DNA of 14,899 bases from the NCBI GenBank assembly GCA_041484845.1, contig JBGPIK010000139.1:1-14899 (forward strand). The letters are read 5' to 3'. Every line of letters starts with the position of its first letter. Position 1 is the stretch's first letter. A program made the position numbers and the translations under genes. Shown piece by piece: positions 1-7,912 of the stretch. Source of the DNA: JBGPIK01 sp041484845 (GTDB lineage: Bacteria > Desulfobacterota > Binatia > UBA9968). The notes beneath the pieces were generated by a model. It saw nothing but the letters and a program-made list of their open reading frames with translations, made no database searches and was not told where the DNA came from.

Positions 1-151
1 AGCAACTCGGTTTGCGGGCTGCTCCAAGGCACAGGCTCATTGCCTCGGTCTGGAGAGCTCGCCTCTCGATTGACTTTGATGTGAGAAATGCGGGCTAGGC
101 GTTATTTCCGACGAGCGACGGGTTTTCGAGTTAGGAGGGCAAGCCATATCC

Positions 152-817
152 ATGATACCGCGTGTCGCGCGACTGATGATCGCCCTGATTGTAGGGCTAA
201 TCCAGGGCTGTGCTTCCGTCCAGTTAATTTCGCAGCAATCGGTGGAAGGCAAAATCGCCCAAGTAAAGCTCGGCGTAACGACAATGGGCGAGGTCGAAAC
301 CCTATTTGGAACTCAACATGGCAGCGAAGATCGGCGCTGGTTTTATAATCTATCCGATACCGCTTTCGAGATTTCGGAACGAAAAACGGGAACCTTGTCC
401 GGCGTCTTCCCGGTCGCTCCCGCAACTGTCGCGACGAATACCCGAGCGCTTATCAGCGTGCGATTCACAACAGGCGCAAAGGTCAGCGCCTTGGAAATCG
501 CGCGATTTTTTGATCTGCCGTTCAATAATGATTACTGGTATCTCGTCAAAGACGGCGCTCAAAACGTTCTCGACTCAGTCATGCGCTCCGGCGAGGCGAG
601 CGACTTTCGCGTCGCGGAATCGGACAAGGCGGTAGGAATGTTCACTTTAGAAGATGGCGCCAGTAACGCTCGTGTGCTCGTCAAACTGGAGAACCAAACG
701 CTTCATATAACCTCAACGAATCCTCATGATCGTCTGACAAGTGAGTCCCGCGTGTTTAGTAAAAAAGAGCACGCCTTCACCAACAACGTATCCGCGGCGG
801 ATTTTTGCATCAAGTGA
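152..817 (+). CDS. Predicted outer-membrane lipoprotein with SmpA/BamE-like N-terminal region
   Basis: Protein of 221 residues. The N-terminus has Arg4 and Arg7, a hydrophobic stretch from residue 9, and a lipobox (LIQGC) with the lipidated cysteine at residue 20, so it should be a lipoprotein. Residues 33-70 (KIAQVKLGVTTMGEVETLFG, followed by a Tyr/Trp-rich strand) resemble the SmpA/OmlA/BamE fold, in which 'G.T..EV...LG' begins a small alpha-beta domain. The remaining 150 residues match nothing I recognise. The ATG at 152 is supported by an AGGAGGG ribosome-binding site about 12 bases upstream. The gene is convergent with the FecR-like gene, with a 96-base gap. A link to the BAM complex is not implied: many small lipoproteins share this domain. 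Confidence is high for a secreted lipoprotein and moderate for the domain. Confidence 0.8.
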   Translation: MIPRVARLMIALIVGLIQGCASVQLISQQSVEGKIAQVKLGVTTMGEVETLFGTQHGSEDRRWFYNLSDTAFEISERKTGTLSGVFPVAPATVATNTRALISVRFTTGAKVSALEIARFFDLPFNNDYWYLVKDGAQNVLDSVMRSGEASDFRVAESDKAVGMFTLEDGASNARVLVKLENQTLHITSTNPHDRLTSESRVFSKKEHAFTNNVSAADFCIK

Positions 818-913
818 GGCTAGCCCTGCCGGGTTAACAGCGCGCGCGCTTTTAGGTCAAGGTCTTCGATCATCGTCGCTTGCCGCTTGTCGGTGAATCC
901 AAGGGCCCCGCCT

Positions 914-1864
914 TTACTGGAGCTGGCCTTTGCTGAGGAACTCCGCGTCGCCATATTCATCTGCCGCCAGGTTTTTGAGTCCGGTTCGGTCGTAAAGATC
1001 GCCAAGAAGCAAGTGCAGGGTCGGCTCATCGGGGTCCGTCTTAAGGGCCGCGATGAGTATTTCGCGAGTATCGTAAAAAAGCTCATTGGAGATCAGAAAA
1101 CTGGCCTTAAGTATCGCCAGTGTCGTTGACGTGGCTCCCGTCGTTGTCTGGAGTGAAGCGAGCCTTTCCTGAATCCTTGTGGATTCCTCCGAGGCCAGAA
1201 GTTTAAAGCTTGCTGTCTCGGGCGGGAACCCTTTCTTTTCCAGACTCCACGAATAATCTATGCCGGGTTGTAACGGTACCGCATCAGACGGATACTTGAT
1301 TTGCGTAAGGGCAAGGTTTTCCGCCGTCCAGATTGCGCCTTGGGGACCGTAGACCCGAACCGTTCCCGTCTGCTGATCCATCCCCATCCACTGTAGGTTC
1401 GGTGCTTCACTTATAATCTTGGTGTTACGCGGCGACAAGATCGTCGGCGGTCTCTTGCTTCCACGGGTGGCCAGGGCCACATAAGTTGGTGGCTGCTTTT
1501 TGCCCAGTAGCAGTGCCGCCACTTGCCCCAGCGCATTTGGCTCGCGTCCCTTCGCTTGAGATCCCTTGACTTCGAAAGGGGAACTCTTCTCATCTACCGT
1601 TACGGTCTTAGATCCATCCGTAAAAAGAACCACGGCGACAGCATTTTTGGAAGCCAGAACTCGTGTCCCTGGAAAAAGTGATTGGAGCACGGCCGCTCGC
1701 TCCGAAGTGTTTTTCCCCGGTAATTGGATCTGAATATCCCCGCGGTTGAGTTTGAGCTCCGTAATAACCGCAATCGCCTCCTGTTTTTGTGCCCCAGCGG
1801 GCGTCGTCGCCAGTGTAATCAACGTTATCAACGCACTCACTATGAAAATTTTCCCCGTTATCAT
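914..1864 (-). CDS. Secreted FecR-like domain plus TPR protein, last gene of cyclase operon
   Basis: Protein of 316 residues. It has a Sec signal peptide (Lys5, hydrophobic residues 6-19, cleavage probably after AGA at residue 25), so it should act in the periplasm. Residues 33-92 resemble a FecR-type beta domain: a 'GDIQIQLPG' strand, 'LFPGTRVLASKNAVAVVLF', then 'DGSKTVTV'. Residues 140-222 look like an Ig- or fibronectin-like strand region. Residues 245-311 form helical TPR-like repeats ('EPTLHLLLGDLYDRTGL..LAADEY'). Its ATG overlaps the cyclase stop by 4 bases (ATGA) and has an AGGAGG site about 5 bases upstream, inside the cyclase gene. This indicates translational coupling. FecR-like proteins near CHASE2 cyclases are, as I recall, a recurring neighbourhood. 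A role as sensor or scaffold for the CHASE2 domain is inference. There is no sigma factor or TonB receptor nearby, so this is not a classical FecIRA system. Confidence 0.8.
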   Translation of the reverse strand: MITGKIFIVSALITLITLATTPAGAQKQEAIAVITELKLNRGDIQIQLPGKNTSERAAVLQSLFPGTRVLASKNAVAVVLFTDGSKTVTVDEKSSPFEVKGSQAKGREPNALGQVAALLLGKKQPPTYVALATRGSKRPPTILSPRNTKIISEAPNLQWMGMDQQTGTVRVYGPQGAIWTAENLALTQIKYPSDAVPLQPGIDYSWSLEKKGFPPETASFKLLASEESTRIQERLASLQTTTGATSTTLAILKASFLISNELFYDTREILIAALKTDPDEPTLHLLLGDLYDRTGLKNLAADEYGDAEFLSKGQLQ

Positions 1865-3762
1865 GAGTCCTCCTGATCCGCGGCAGGGTTCGTATTCCCC
1901 AACACTTCGAAGACCTCGACGGTTTTTTCCCTTCCCTTTACTTTGACTTGCCCACAGTTTCTCACCCGAATCTTCCCATCGATCTTGTCCAAAGTTTCGC
2001 GGGTAATGAGAATCGACGTTGAAAATTCTTTGTTGAGTCCTTCTACCCGTGAGCCGGTATTCACGGTATCACCCGTGACGCCAAATTTTTTTCGTTCGCC
2101 GGAGCCGACAACTCCGGCGAGCACCTCCCCCGTGTGTATCCCCACGCCGATTTGGAGGGCCGGAATACCCCGTTTTTGCCATTGTTTGTTTAGCTCGTCC
2201 AATTCCTTTTGTACTTCGATGGCTGTCAGCACCGCGTCTCGCGCGTGCTGCGGATTGTCCTTCGGAGCCCCAAAGACTGCCAGGATGGCGTCACCAACGA
2301 AGTCAACAATGCAGCCACCGTGACGCGCGATGATCTTACCCATCATTGAAAAAAGCTCGTTCAAAATCCCCACGATTTTTTCCGGCAATAATCCCTCCGA
2401 CAATGTAGTATAATTGCGCACGTCCGTGAAAAATACGGACACCTCTTTTGTCTGGCCGCGAAGGATCTCTTCCTCCTGATCAACGATTTGATGCGCCACC
2501 TCACGGTCCACATACTCACCGAGCGCGCGACGGACATGTCGGCTCTCCAAAAAGTCTCCCACATAGGCACCCCAGCGGATAGCCAAAAGGGGGGTGACGA
2601 AATCGACCCACAGACCCAAGCGGGCGAAGGCCCAGTAGCTGGGAATTAGCAAAACCGGAATCGCCGCGAAAGAGAGGAGATTGACCACGGAGGGACGAAG
2701 CAGAGTGAGAAGTAAACTAATGATCACGGCAAAAACCAATGAGATCGACAGGGCCAGCAGCCGGCGCTCGGAAAGAATCTGTGAGCGCGACAACAGCGTG
2801 TGGATGACGTTGGCGTGAATTTCCATTCCGCTCATCAGTCCCCTGGGAGTAGGAAAAAAGTCCCGGCTGTCCGCAAACGTAGCTCCGATCAAGACGATCT
2901 TCCCGCGAAACGGATTGTCCGTCGCTAGTGGGAGCTTTTGCTGCGACAACTTAAACACCGGATCGCTGGGTATAGCCACGAAACTTCCCTGGGCTCCGGC
3001 GAAGTTGATTTTCCAGCTGTCGTCCAACTCAAACGAAAACGGCGTCAGCTCGGGTAACAGGCGGCCCTGAAACCTATTCCACTCGGGCAGAAGCAAGGTA
3101 TTCTTATTTTTCTTATTCACGGCCCCTTCCAAGCGAGCGGCGTCGTAGCCCGCGTAGCGCGCCAACACGGCCAGGGCGAGAGACGGCAGGACAGCATCGT
3201 CACTGCTCTTTACCGCCAAGGGCAGTTGACGGACGAATCCGTCCGAATCCACGGGAGCGTTGGCGAAACCCGCGATGACGGCGAGCTTGGAACTAAAAAG
3301 GGGAGCATGCGTATACCGGGTGAGTCCGCCTTGTTCTTTTTCCGGACGAATGAGGTAAACCGGAACGACCTTGCTAATTCCATTCTCCTCAGCGCTGTGA
3401 ATGGCCCTGACCAGCGCCGCATCTTCACGCGGATTCGTAGACACCTTCAACTCAATGTCCAAAGCAATGACTTTTGCGCCGCTTCGCGCCACAAGGTTAA
3501 TAAGGCCGGCCAGGTAGGCGCGCGGCAGCGGTTGTTTTTCGCCCAGATTACGGAAAGCCTGATCATCGATTTGAACAAGAACAATCTCGGGCGATTTTTG
3601 CCGGCCGCGCAACCAAAATAGAAAATCAAGTGCCTTTGCTTCCAATCCGTCAACATAACCCATGTAAGAAGCCAGGGAGGTGAGCAGACTGACCGCGGTT
3701 GCCAGAATCAGGGATTTGTAGAAGCGCCTTTTCCTCCTCTTCAGAGTCTCGATGATTCTCAT
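1861..3762 (-). CDS. Membrane CHASE2-domain class III nucleotide cyclase with atypical base-selecting residues
   Basis: Protein of 633 residues. A basic cytosolic N-terminus (residues 1-16) is followed by a membrane helix (18-34) and an extracytoplasmic CHASE2 sensor (about 45-330, with 'LVQIDDQAF', 'VIALDI' and 'GKIVLIGAT..DSRDFFPTP'). Three helices (about 335-354, 360-380, 384-400) then lead to a cytosolic class III cyclase domain (about 437-600). The metal aspartates are Asp447 (FFTDVRN) and Asp491 (FVGDAILAVFGAP). The transition-state pair is Asn568 and Arg572 (GDTVNTGSR). The usual base-selecting lysine, four residues before the second metal Asp, is Asp487, and the usual Asp/Thr position is Gly561. 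Catalysis therefore looks possible, but the NTP used cannot be assumed to be ATP. The gene starts 43 bases after the upstream DUF5706 gene and overlaps the FecR-like gene by 4 bases. The start has only a weak ribosome site (GGCGGGA). Confidence 0.92.
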   Translation of the reverse strand: MRIIETLKRRKRRFYKSLILATAVSLLTSLASYMGYVDGLEAKALDFLFWLRGRQKSPEIVLVQIDDQAFRNLGEKQPLPRAYLAGLINLVARSGAKVIALDIELKVSTNPREDAALVRAIHSAEENGISKVVPVYLIRPEKEQGGLTRYTHAPLFSSKLAVIAGFANAPVDSDGFVRQLPLAVKSSDDAVLPSLALAVLARYAGYDAARLEGAVNKKNKNTLLLPEWNRFQGRLLPELTPFSFELDDSWKINFAGAQGSFVAIPSDPVFKLSQQKLPLATDNPFRGKIVLIGATFADSRDFFPTPRGLMSGMEIHANVIHTLLSRSQILSERRLLALSISLVFAVIISLLLTLLRPSVVNLLSFAAIPVLLIPSYWAFARLGLWVDFVTPLLAIRWGAYVGDFLESRHVRRALGEYVDREVAHQIVDQEEEILRGQTKEVSVFFTDVRNYTTLSEGLLPEKIVGILNELFSMMGKIIARHGGCIVDFVGDAILAVFGAPKDNPQHARDAVLTAIEVQKELDELNKQWQKRGIPALQIGVGIHTGEVLAGVVGSGERKKFGVTGDTVNTGSRVEGLNKEFSTSILITRETLDKIDGKIRVRNCGQVKVKGREKTVEVFEVLGNTNPAADQEDS

Positions 3763-3805
3763 CTACGGTCCCGCCGTCATAAGCAGTCCAAACCCAACCA
3801 ATAAG

Positions 3806-4306
3806 TTACTTTAGGGTGAAAGCCGTTATTACGATAAGTGCCGCGCCGAAAGAACTAGCCCAGAACGCTCGTCTCAACATTCTATACTTCTTCGTTGCGG
3901 TCTTGGAGACGTAATACTGTTGCTCCGCCATCTTTATGTCCAATTCGTCATCGGCGATGTTCATCACGTCATGGGTGTATTCGTCGACAGACGGATACTG
4001 GGCGATGCTTTCCCAGAAGACAAACCCACGTCGTGTCCCGGAACCTCTCCTGGGAAACACAACCGCCAAAGACATAATGATCCCGACAATCAGAAAGACC
4101 GAGCCAAAAATTACCGACAAACGTCCGACGGATGTCGAAGACGCAAAAAGCGATTCAATCGTAATCCCGGCAGATTTGAAATAATCTACCGCGGCTCGAA
4201 GGAGCAGACCATCCATGCCGATCAGCACACCGGCTTTTGAGTCGGCAAACTTGATATTGTCTGTGAGATAGCTGATCTCAAACCTATTGTAGTCTGTTTT
4301 GTTCAT
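3806..4306 (-). CDS. Pycsar-effector-family (DUF5706-like) two-helix membrane protein
   Basis: Protein of 166 residues without a signal peptide. It has a short N-terminal helix, then the motif IKFADSKAGVLIGMDGLLL (residues 18-36), a membrane helix at about 63-84, and a basic loop. A middle segment, VFWESIAQYPSVDEY (96-110), is followed by a helix rich in charged and aromatic residues (118-145) and a second membrane helix (146-164). The order 'FAD.KAG...G..G.LL', TM, 'FW..IA..(P)S..EY', 'L......KY..LR.A', TM is what I know from the family Pfam calls Pycsar effector protein (PF18967, formerly DUF5706). In Pycsar these proteins are membrane effectors activated by cCMP or cUMP from a neighbouring cyclase. 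The gene lies directly upstream of a class III cyclase, as expected for an effector-cyclase pair. The ATG follows GAGGG by about 4 bases. Family assignment is from motif memory, not a profile search; the function is inferred. Confidence 0.8.
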   Translation of the reverse strand: MNKTDYNRFEISYLTDNIKFADSKAGVLIGMDGLLLRAAVDYFKSAGITIESLFASSTSVGRLSVIFGSVFLIVGIIMSLAVVFPRRGSGTRRGFVFWESIAQYPSVDEYTHDVMNIADDELDIKMAEQQYYVSKTATKKYRMLRRAFWASSFGAALIVITAFTLK

Positions 4307-4416
4307 TCTGCCCTCGAGACCAGGTCGCCAGCGAAAACCATCTTTCGTAGGAAATTATGGAGATCGGGTAATCCTCATTCAGTGAATTCGAGCAGAAGCC
4401 GATACGGCTGCACTCT

Positions 4417-6801
4417 CTACGGTTCTCCCGCCAGTTCATACGCAGCCCAAAAGAAGGGCTGCGGAAATTGCTTCATCGTCGTAAGCTGCGCTTGACGAAG
4501 CGCCGCGGACTTGTTCAACTTCTTTAGGTTCGAATAGAAGTCCCGCATCAACTCATAACTCGCCTGGTCATTAACTTTCCACAGAGTGGTAACGATCGAT
4601 GGTGTTCCGGCATAAATGAAAGCCCGTGTCAGCCCGATGATCTCATCGCCGCTGGAAATCTTTCCCAACCCCGTGTCACAGGCAGAGAGTACCACCAAAT
4701 CTGCCCTCAAATTCAGAGTGAAAATCTCTCTGACCGTTAATTTACCGGCACGGGCACCTTCCTTCGCTAGCAAGAGTCCGGAATCCAATGGAGCGTCTTC
4801 CTTAAGCTCGGCATGCACCGCAAAATGAAGCGCGTCATAGTTGGGACTCAACTCGACCGCACGAGCCTCCGTCGCCTCGCCTCTAATATAGACCGCGCTT
4901 TTAGCAAAATTACCCGCGATTGCTTTGACCTCCCGCTCGGCAAAACGAAGATTGTATGCGGGATCGCCTAAATCGGGATTTCCCAGCGCCAAGACCGTTG
5001 TTGGCCTTGCCCTCTTTTTTTCCTCCGTGAACTGCATGAGACTGGCGCTGGAGAGATAGTTAATCGGGTAATCCTGAATCAAGTATCTGCCTTGAGGTGA
5101 TAGCAAGGCTTGATAGGGGAGATAGTGCAGGACATCGTGCGGGATGATCAAAATCTCTTTGCCTTTGATAAAAGGCAGGGCCGGTTGGATCAGAACTCGG
5201 TAGAGATCTTCGGCCGCTGGTTTGAATTTATCTTTTTCTTGTACCTCGTTGATGACCTTTCGCAAGGCGCTGACCTTGGAGATCAGAGCGTTTCGTCCCA
5301 GAGGCAGCCGGACGAAGTTGGCGTTCTCTTTTTCCACGACCCACAGTGTAGTTTCTCCGCCGAGAACAAAGTACTCAAGCATCGTAACACCGGGGCGGAG
5401 CATGGCTTGTACTTGCTTAAGCGTGAGCGGCTCGACATTCATGAGCGAGGCTTGCTCTTTGTTTTCCTTTCTAACCTTTGAAAGAAAGTCTGCGTATGCC
5501 CTGTGGGCCGTCTCCAGCTCTTCTGCCGCTTGTCGATTATCCCTGTCGCCTTCCTCCTCGTCGCTTACGCTTCCAGCCGTTGCCCGGGCGCTCAGCAGGT
5601 TGATCCTTGCCTGCAAAGCTCGCTCTTCCTCGACCAGCTCCGATTGCTTGCCCAACTGCACTTTACTTCCCAGGATATCCAAGAAAGCCCGCGATCGCGC
5701 CCGCTCGCTGTAGTTGAACGCGGTTTCGAAGTCCTTTGCCGCCAATTCCGCCAGGATGATGCCGTCGTAAACCTGCGCTTTGTTCGCAAAGAACGAGGTG
5801 CGGAATTCTTCGGATTCAAGCAGTGAACGCGTGGATTCAATCGCGTCAATCGCCTTCTTGTAGTAGGGGATGGCTTCCGAAGGCTTTTCCGCCTTAAGCA
5901 AAATGCTGCCGATGCTGCCAGCTGCTAGTTGAATTTGGGCCGTCTGACGACGGGCCTCGGCCAACTGAAGCGCCTTGCCGAGGTTCTCCAGCGCGCGCGG
6001 AAAGTCTTTTTGCTCAATATAAGCCTGGCCTGATCCCAGGACGAGCGATGTCTCTATCGAAGCTTTTAGTTTGGAGTCCGCTAAAACCGCGAGACCACGT
6101 TCAAAAGCTTTGGCAGCTTCCTGCGGATTGGCTGATCTGAGATAGGCAGTCCCGAACCGGTGCAGACAGATAGCGAGATAATCTTCGGCATAACGGATGG
6201 CAGCTTGCAGATTCGTTGCGCGCGCGCCGGCGGGAGATTTAAGGTAGCCCAGCCGCGCATCCCAGGCGGTAACAGCGTATGACAGATACTCGATCGCTTG
6301 CTTACTTTTTCTCTGACGGAGAAAATTTTCCCCCAGCCTTTGGTAAGCTCTAGCCTCGAGAGGGCCCCGGTTCTCTCCCTTGATGCGCCGGGCAATCGCA
6401 AGCGCCCTGTGGGCCCACTCGCTCTCTTTTTGTAGCTGGCCTACGCGGCCGTAAGCATCCGCGACAATCAAGATCGCGCTCGCGCTCAGGTAGCCATTCT
6501 TAGCTTTCTGGGCCAACTCCATGGCCTTGGTGCCCTGGCCAATAGCCCTTTGCAATTGTCCCAATTGCGCAGCCGCCACTGAGGCTGAAGCATAGGCCGA
6601 TGACGCCTGCGACCAACGCTCGCCTGCTTCCGCCTCCGCGCCCAGCGCCTCCATCGCTGTGATATATTCAGCCGATCGCCCTTTCGCGATGGCTTCCCGC
6701 CTGGAGTCCCCTGTCGGCGCAAACTGCTCCTGCCCGAGAACCGGTCCGGCCAGGCAAAGGGCGATCAGAAAGAAAAGCCGATGGAGCTTAAAAATCATCA
6801 C
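4417..6801 (-). CDS. Secreted TPR-repeat CHAT-domain (caspase-like) protein, first gene of cyclase operon
   Basis: Protein of 794 residues. It has a Sec signal peptide (Lys5, Arg8, hydrophobic 9-22, cleavage near residue 23). Alpha-helical TPR repeats cover about 45-375 and are followed by a coiled-coil and acidic linker (388-445, including SVSDEEEGDRD). A CHAT domain fills about 465-792. The caspase/separase-like dyad is present: His663 in LHFAVHAE and Cys708 in VVLSACDTGLG. The canonical tail 'GDEIIGLTRAFIYAGTPSIV' and 'FFWAAYELAGEP' is also intact. CHAT domains are clan CD cysteine-peptidase relatives, and TPR-CHAT proteins act as proteases in some defence systems. The signal peptide places this one in the periplasm or outside. 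The start is a GTG at 6801 or the ATG at 6798; AAGGA lies 11 bases before the GTG. It begins 43 bases after the upstream hydrolase gene. A 110-base gap separates it from the effector gene. The substrate is unknown. Confidence 0.9.
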   Translation of the reverse strand: MMIFKLHRLFFLIALCLAGPVLGQEQFAPTGDSRREAIAKGRSAEYITAMEALGAEAEAGERWSQASSAYASASVAAAQLGQLQRAIGQGTKAMELAQKAKNGYLSASAILIVADAYGRVGQLQKESEWAHRALAIARRIKGENRGPLEARAYQRLGENFLRQRKSKQAIEYLSYAVTAWDARLGYLKSPAGARATNLQAAIRYAEDYLAICLHRFGTAYLRSANPQEAAKAFERGLAVLADSKLKASIETSLVLGSGQAYIEQKDFPRALENLGKALQLAEARRQTAQIQLAAGSIGSILLKAEKPSEAIPYYKKAIDAIESTRSLLESEEFRTSFFANKAQVYDGIILAELAAKDFETAFNYSERARSRAFLDILGSKVQLGKQSELVEEERALQARINLLSARATAGSVSDEEEGDRDNRQAAEELETAHRAYADFLSKVRKENKEQASLMNVEPLTLKQVQAMLRPGVTMLEYFVLGGETTLWVVEKENANFVRLPLGRNALISKVSALRKVINEVQEKDKFKPAAEDLYRVLIQPALPFIKGKEILIIPHDVLHYLPYQALLSPQGRYLIQDYPINYLSSASLMQFTEEKKRARPTTVLALGNPDLGDPAYNLRFAEREVKAIAGNFAKSAVYIRGEATEARAVELSPNYDALHFAVHAELKEDAPLDSGLLLAKEGARAGKLTVREIFTLNLRADLVVLSACDTGLGKISSGDEIIGLTRAFIYAGTPSIVTTLWKVNDQASYELMRDFYSNLKKLNKSAALRQAQLTTMKQFPQPFFWAAYELAGEP

Positions 6802-6844
6802 GTCAATCGAATTCCTTACCTGGACGTAGACGTTGGATCTAAGA

Positions 6845-7780
6845 TCAGTTCATGGCCAGGGGCGCTGGGCTAGGACCTGTGCCCATAGTTTTTTCAAGAA
6901 ACTCAAACATGCGCCGCGCGGAATCGCGCGAGACATTTTCGTCATAGCGGTACATCACACGATTGCCGCGCGCATCAATTTTCGACCTTTGATCCAACTG
7001 ACTGCAATCCCAGCAATGCGTTGTCTTGGGGTACACATGCCATTCCACTCGGGCGTCCGCCGCTCCAATTGCATTGAGCTTGGTGACACATTCGTCGGCG
7101 GGAGTTTCGTTGTCGAGTTCTCCCATCAACACCAGCAGCGGGGCATCGATATCCGGCTGAACGATTTCGTATGGAGTTCCGGATTGAGGAGTTCTCGCGC
7201 GACAACCGGGATAAAATGAAATCACGGCATCAAAACGTTGCCCGGGAGCGAGCGTCGTCCGCCAGTGCTTGCTGCTGGCGAGGAGAGCCACCATCGCGCC
7301 CCAGGAGTAACCCGCCAGCGCCACCTTCTTCTTATCGACAAAGTCAAACTTGCGCAGATGTTCCGCGGCCTGCAAAGCGTCCTTAACGCCACGCGGCAAA
7401 TTGACCCCACCCTTTGGGCCAAAACAGACCGTTTCGACGCGGCGCGGAGCAAGACTATCGATAAGAAGAACCGCGTAGCCGTGAGACACCGCTTGTTTCG
7501 CCCAATCGAACATGGACCGATTGGGCCGCCGAGCCGTCCCGAGCCCCGCACATTGGTGAAACAATACAAGCCCTGGAAATGGCCCTACGCCATCGGGTTT
7601 GTACACCGCCATACCCGGATTCTCAGAAGATACCTGACGATAAGGCTCCGACGGAAAGTGTAAATCGGCTGCATGACTTGAAGCGGACAACAAAAAAGGA
7701 TCAGGCGCCGGCCGCGCGCAGATCGGTAGTATTCCCGGGAACAAGAATGAGGTTGCCCAACATAATAACCCTACAAGCAT
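6845..7780 (-). CDS. Secreted dienelactone-hydrolase-family alpha/beta hydrolase
   Basis: Protein of 311 residues with a hydrophobic N-terminus (residues 1-22) that could be a signal peptide, although it has no positive charge before the hydrophobic core. The alpha/beta-hydrolase features are in order: strand and oxyanion region LVLFHQCAGLG (71-81), nucleophile elbow AGYSWGAM with Ser159, acid residue Asp223 in MGELDNETP, and His255 in YPKTTHCWD. This order and spacing fit the dienelactone hydrolase family (PF01738), whose members hydrolyse lactones or esters. Cysteines sit close to the active site (Cys77, Cys256, Cys259) in place of more usual residues, which is curious. The ATG at 7780 has no clear ribosome-binding site, so the start is tentative. 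It lies upstream of the CHAT gene on the same strand. The substrate cannot be predicted. Confidence 0.85.
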   Translation of the reverse strand: MLVGLLCWATSFLFPGILPICARPAPDPFLLSASSHAADLHFPSEPYRQVSSENPGMAVYKPDGVGPFPGLVLFHQCAGLGTARRPNRSMFDWAKQAVSHGYAVLLIDSLAPRRVETVCFGPKGGVNLPRGVKDALQAAEHLRKFDFVDKKKVALAGYSWGAMVALLASSKHWRTTLAPGQRFDAVISFYPGCRARTPQSGTPYEIVQPDIDAPLLVLMGELDNETPADECVTKLNAIGAADARVEWHVYPKTTHCWDCSQLDQRSKIDARGNRVMYRYDENVSRDSARRMFEFLEKTMGTGPSPAPLAMN

Positions 7781-7912
7781 CGTAAGCGCCGATTAGTAGT
7801 CCTTTATTCTATCCGCCTCGTAAGATAACACCACCGTCATGGTCGTGGAAATAGGATCGGCTCGCTTCGGGGAATAAATCTTTTCAGCGCCCGACCACGT
7901 AAAATCGAGTCA

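Noticed and set aside
70..106. TTGACT at 70-75 as a -35 box for the first gene.
   Set aside because: No acceptable -10 box lies at 16-18 bases; the nearest AT-rich hexamer is about 25 bases away.
839..853. AGCGCGCGCGCT followed by TTT after the lipoprotein gene, as a possible terminator.
   Set aside because: As a hairpin it gives only about a 4-bp stem and the T-run is four bases; too weak to call.
914..1864. A classical FecI-FecR-FecA iron signalling unit.
   Set aside because: No sigma factor or TonB-dependent receptor is present, and the protein has a cleavable signal peptide and TPR repeats in place of the anti-sigma region.
7828..7848. Imperfect hairpin (CACGACC/GGTGGTG on the minus strand) between the small secreted protein and hydrolase genes.
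   Set aside because: It has an internal mismatch and no T-run, so neither terminator nor regulatory role can be supported.
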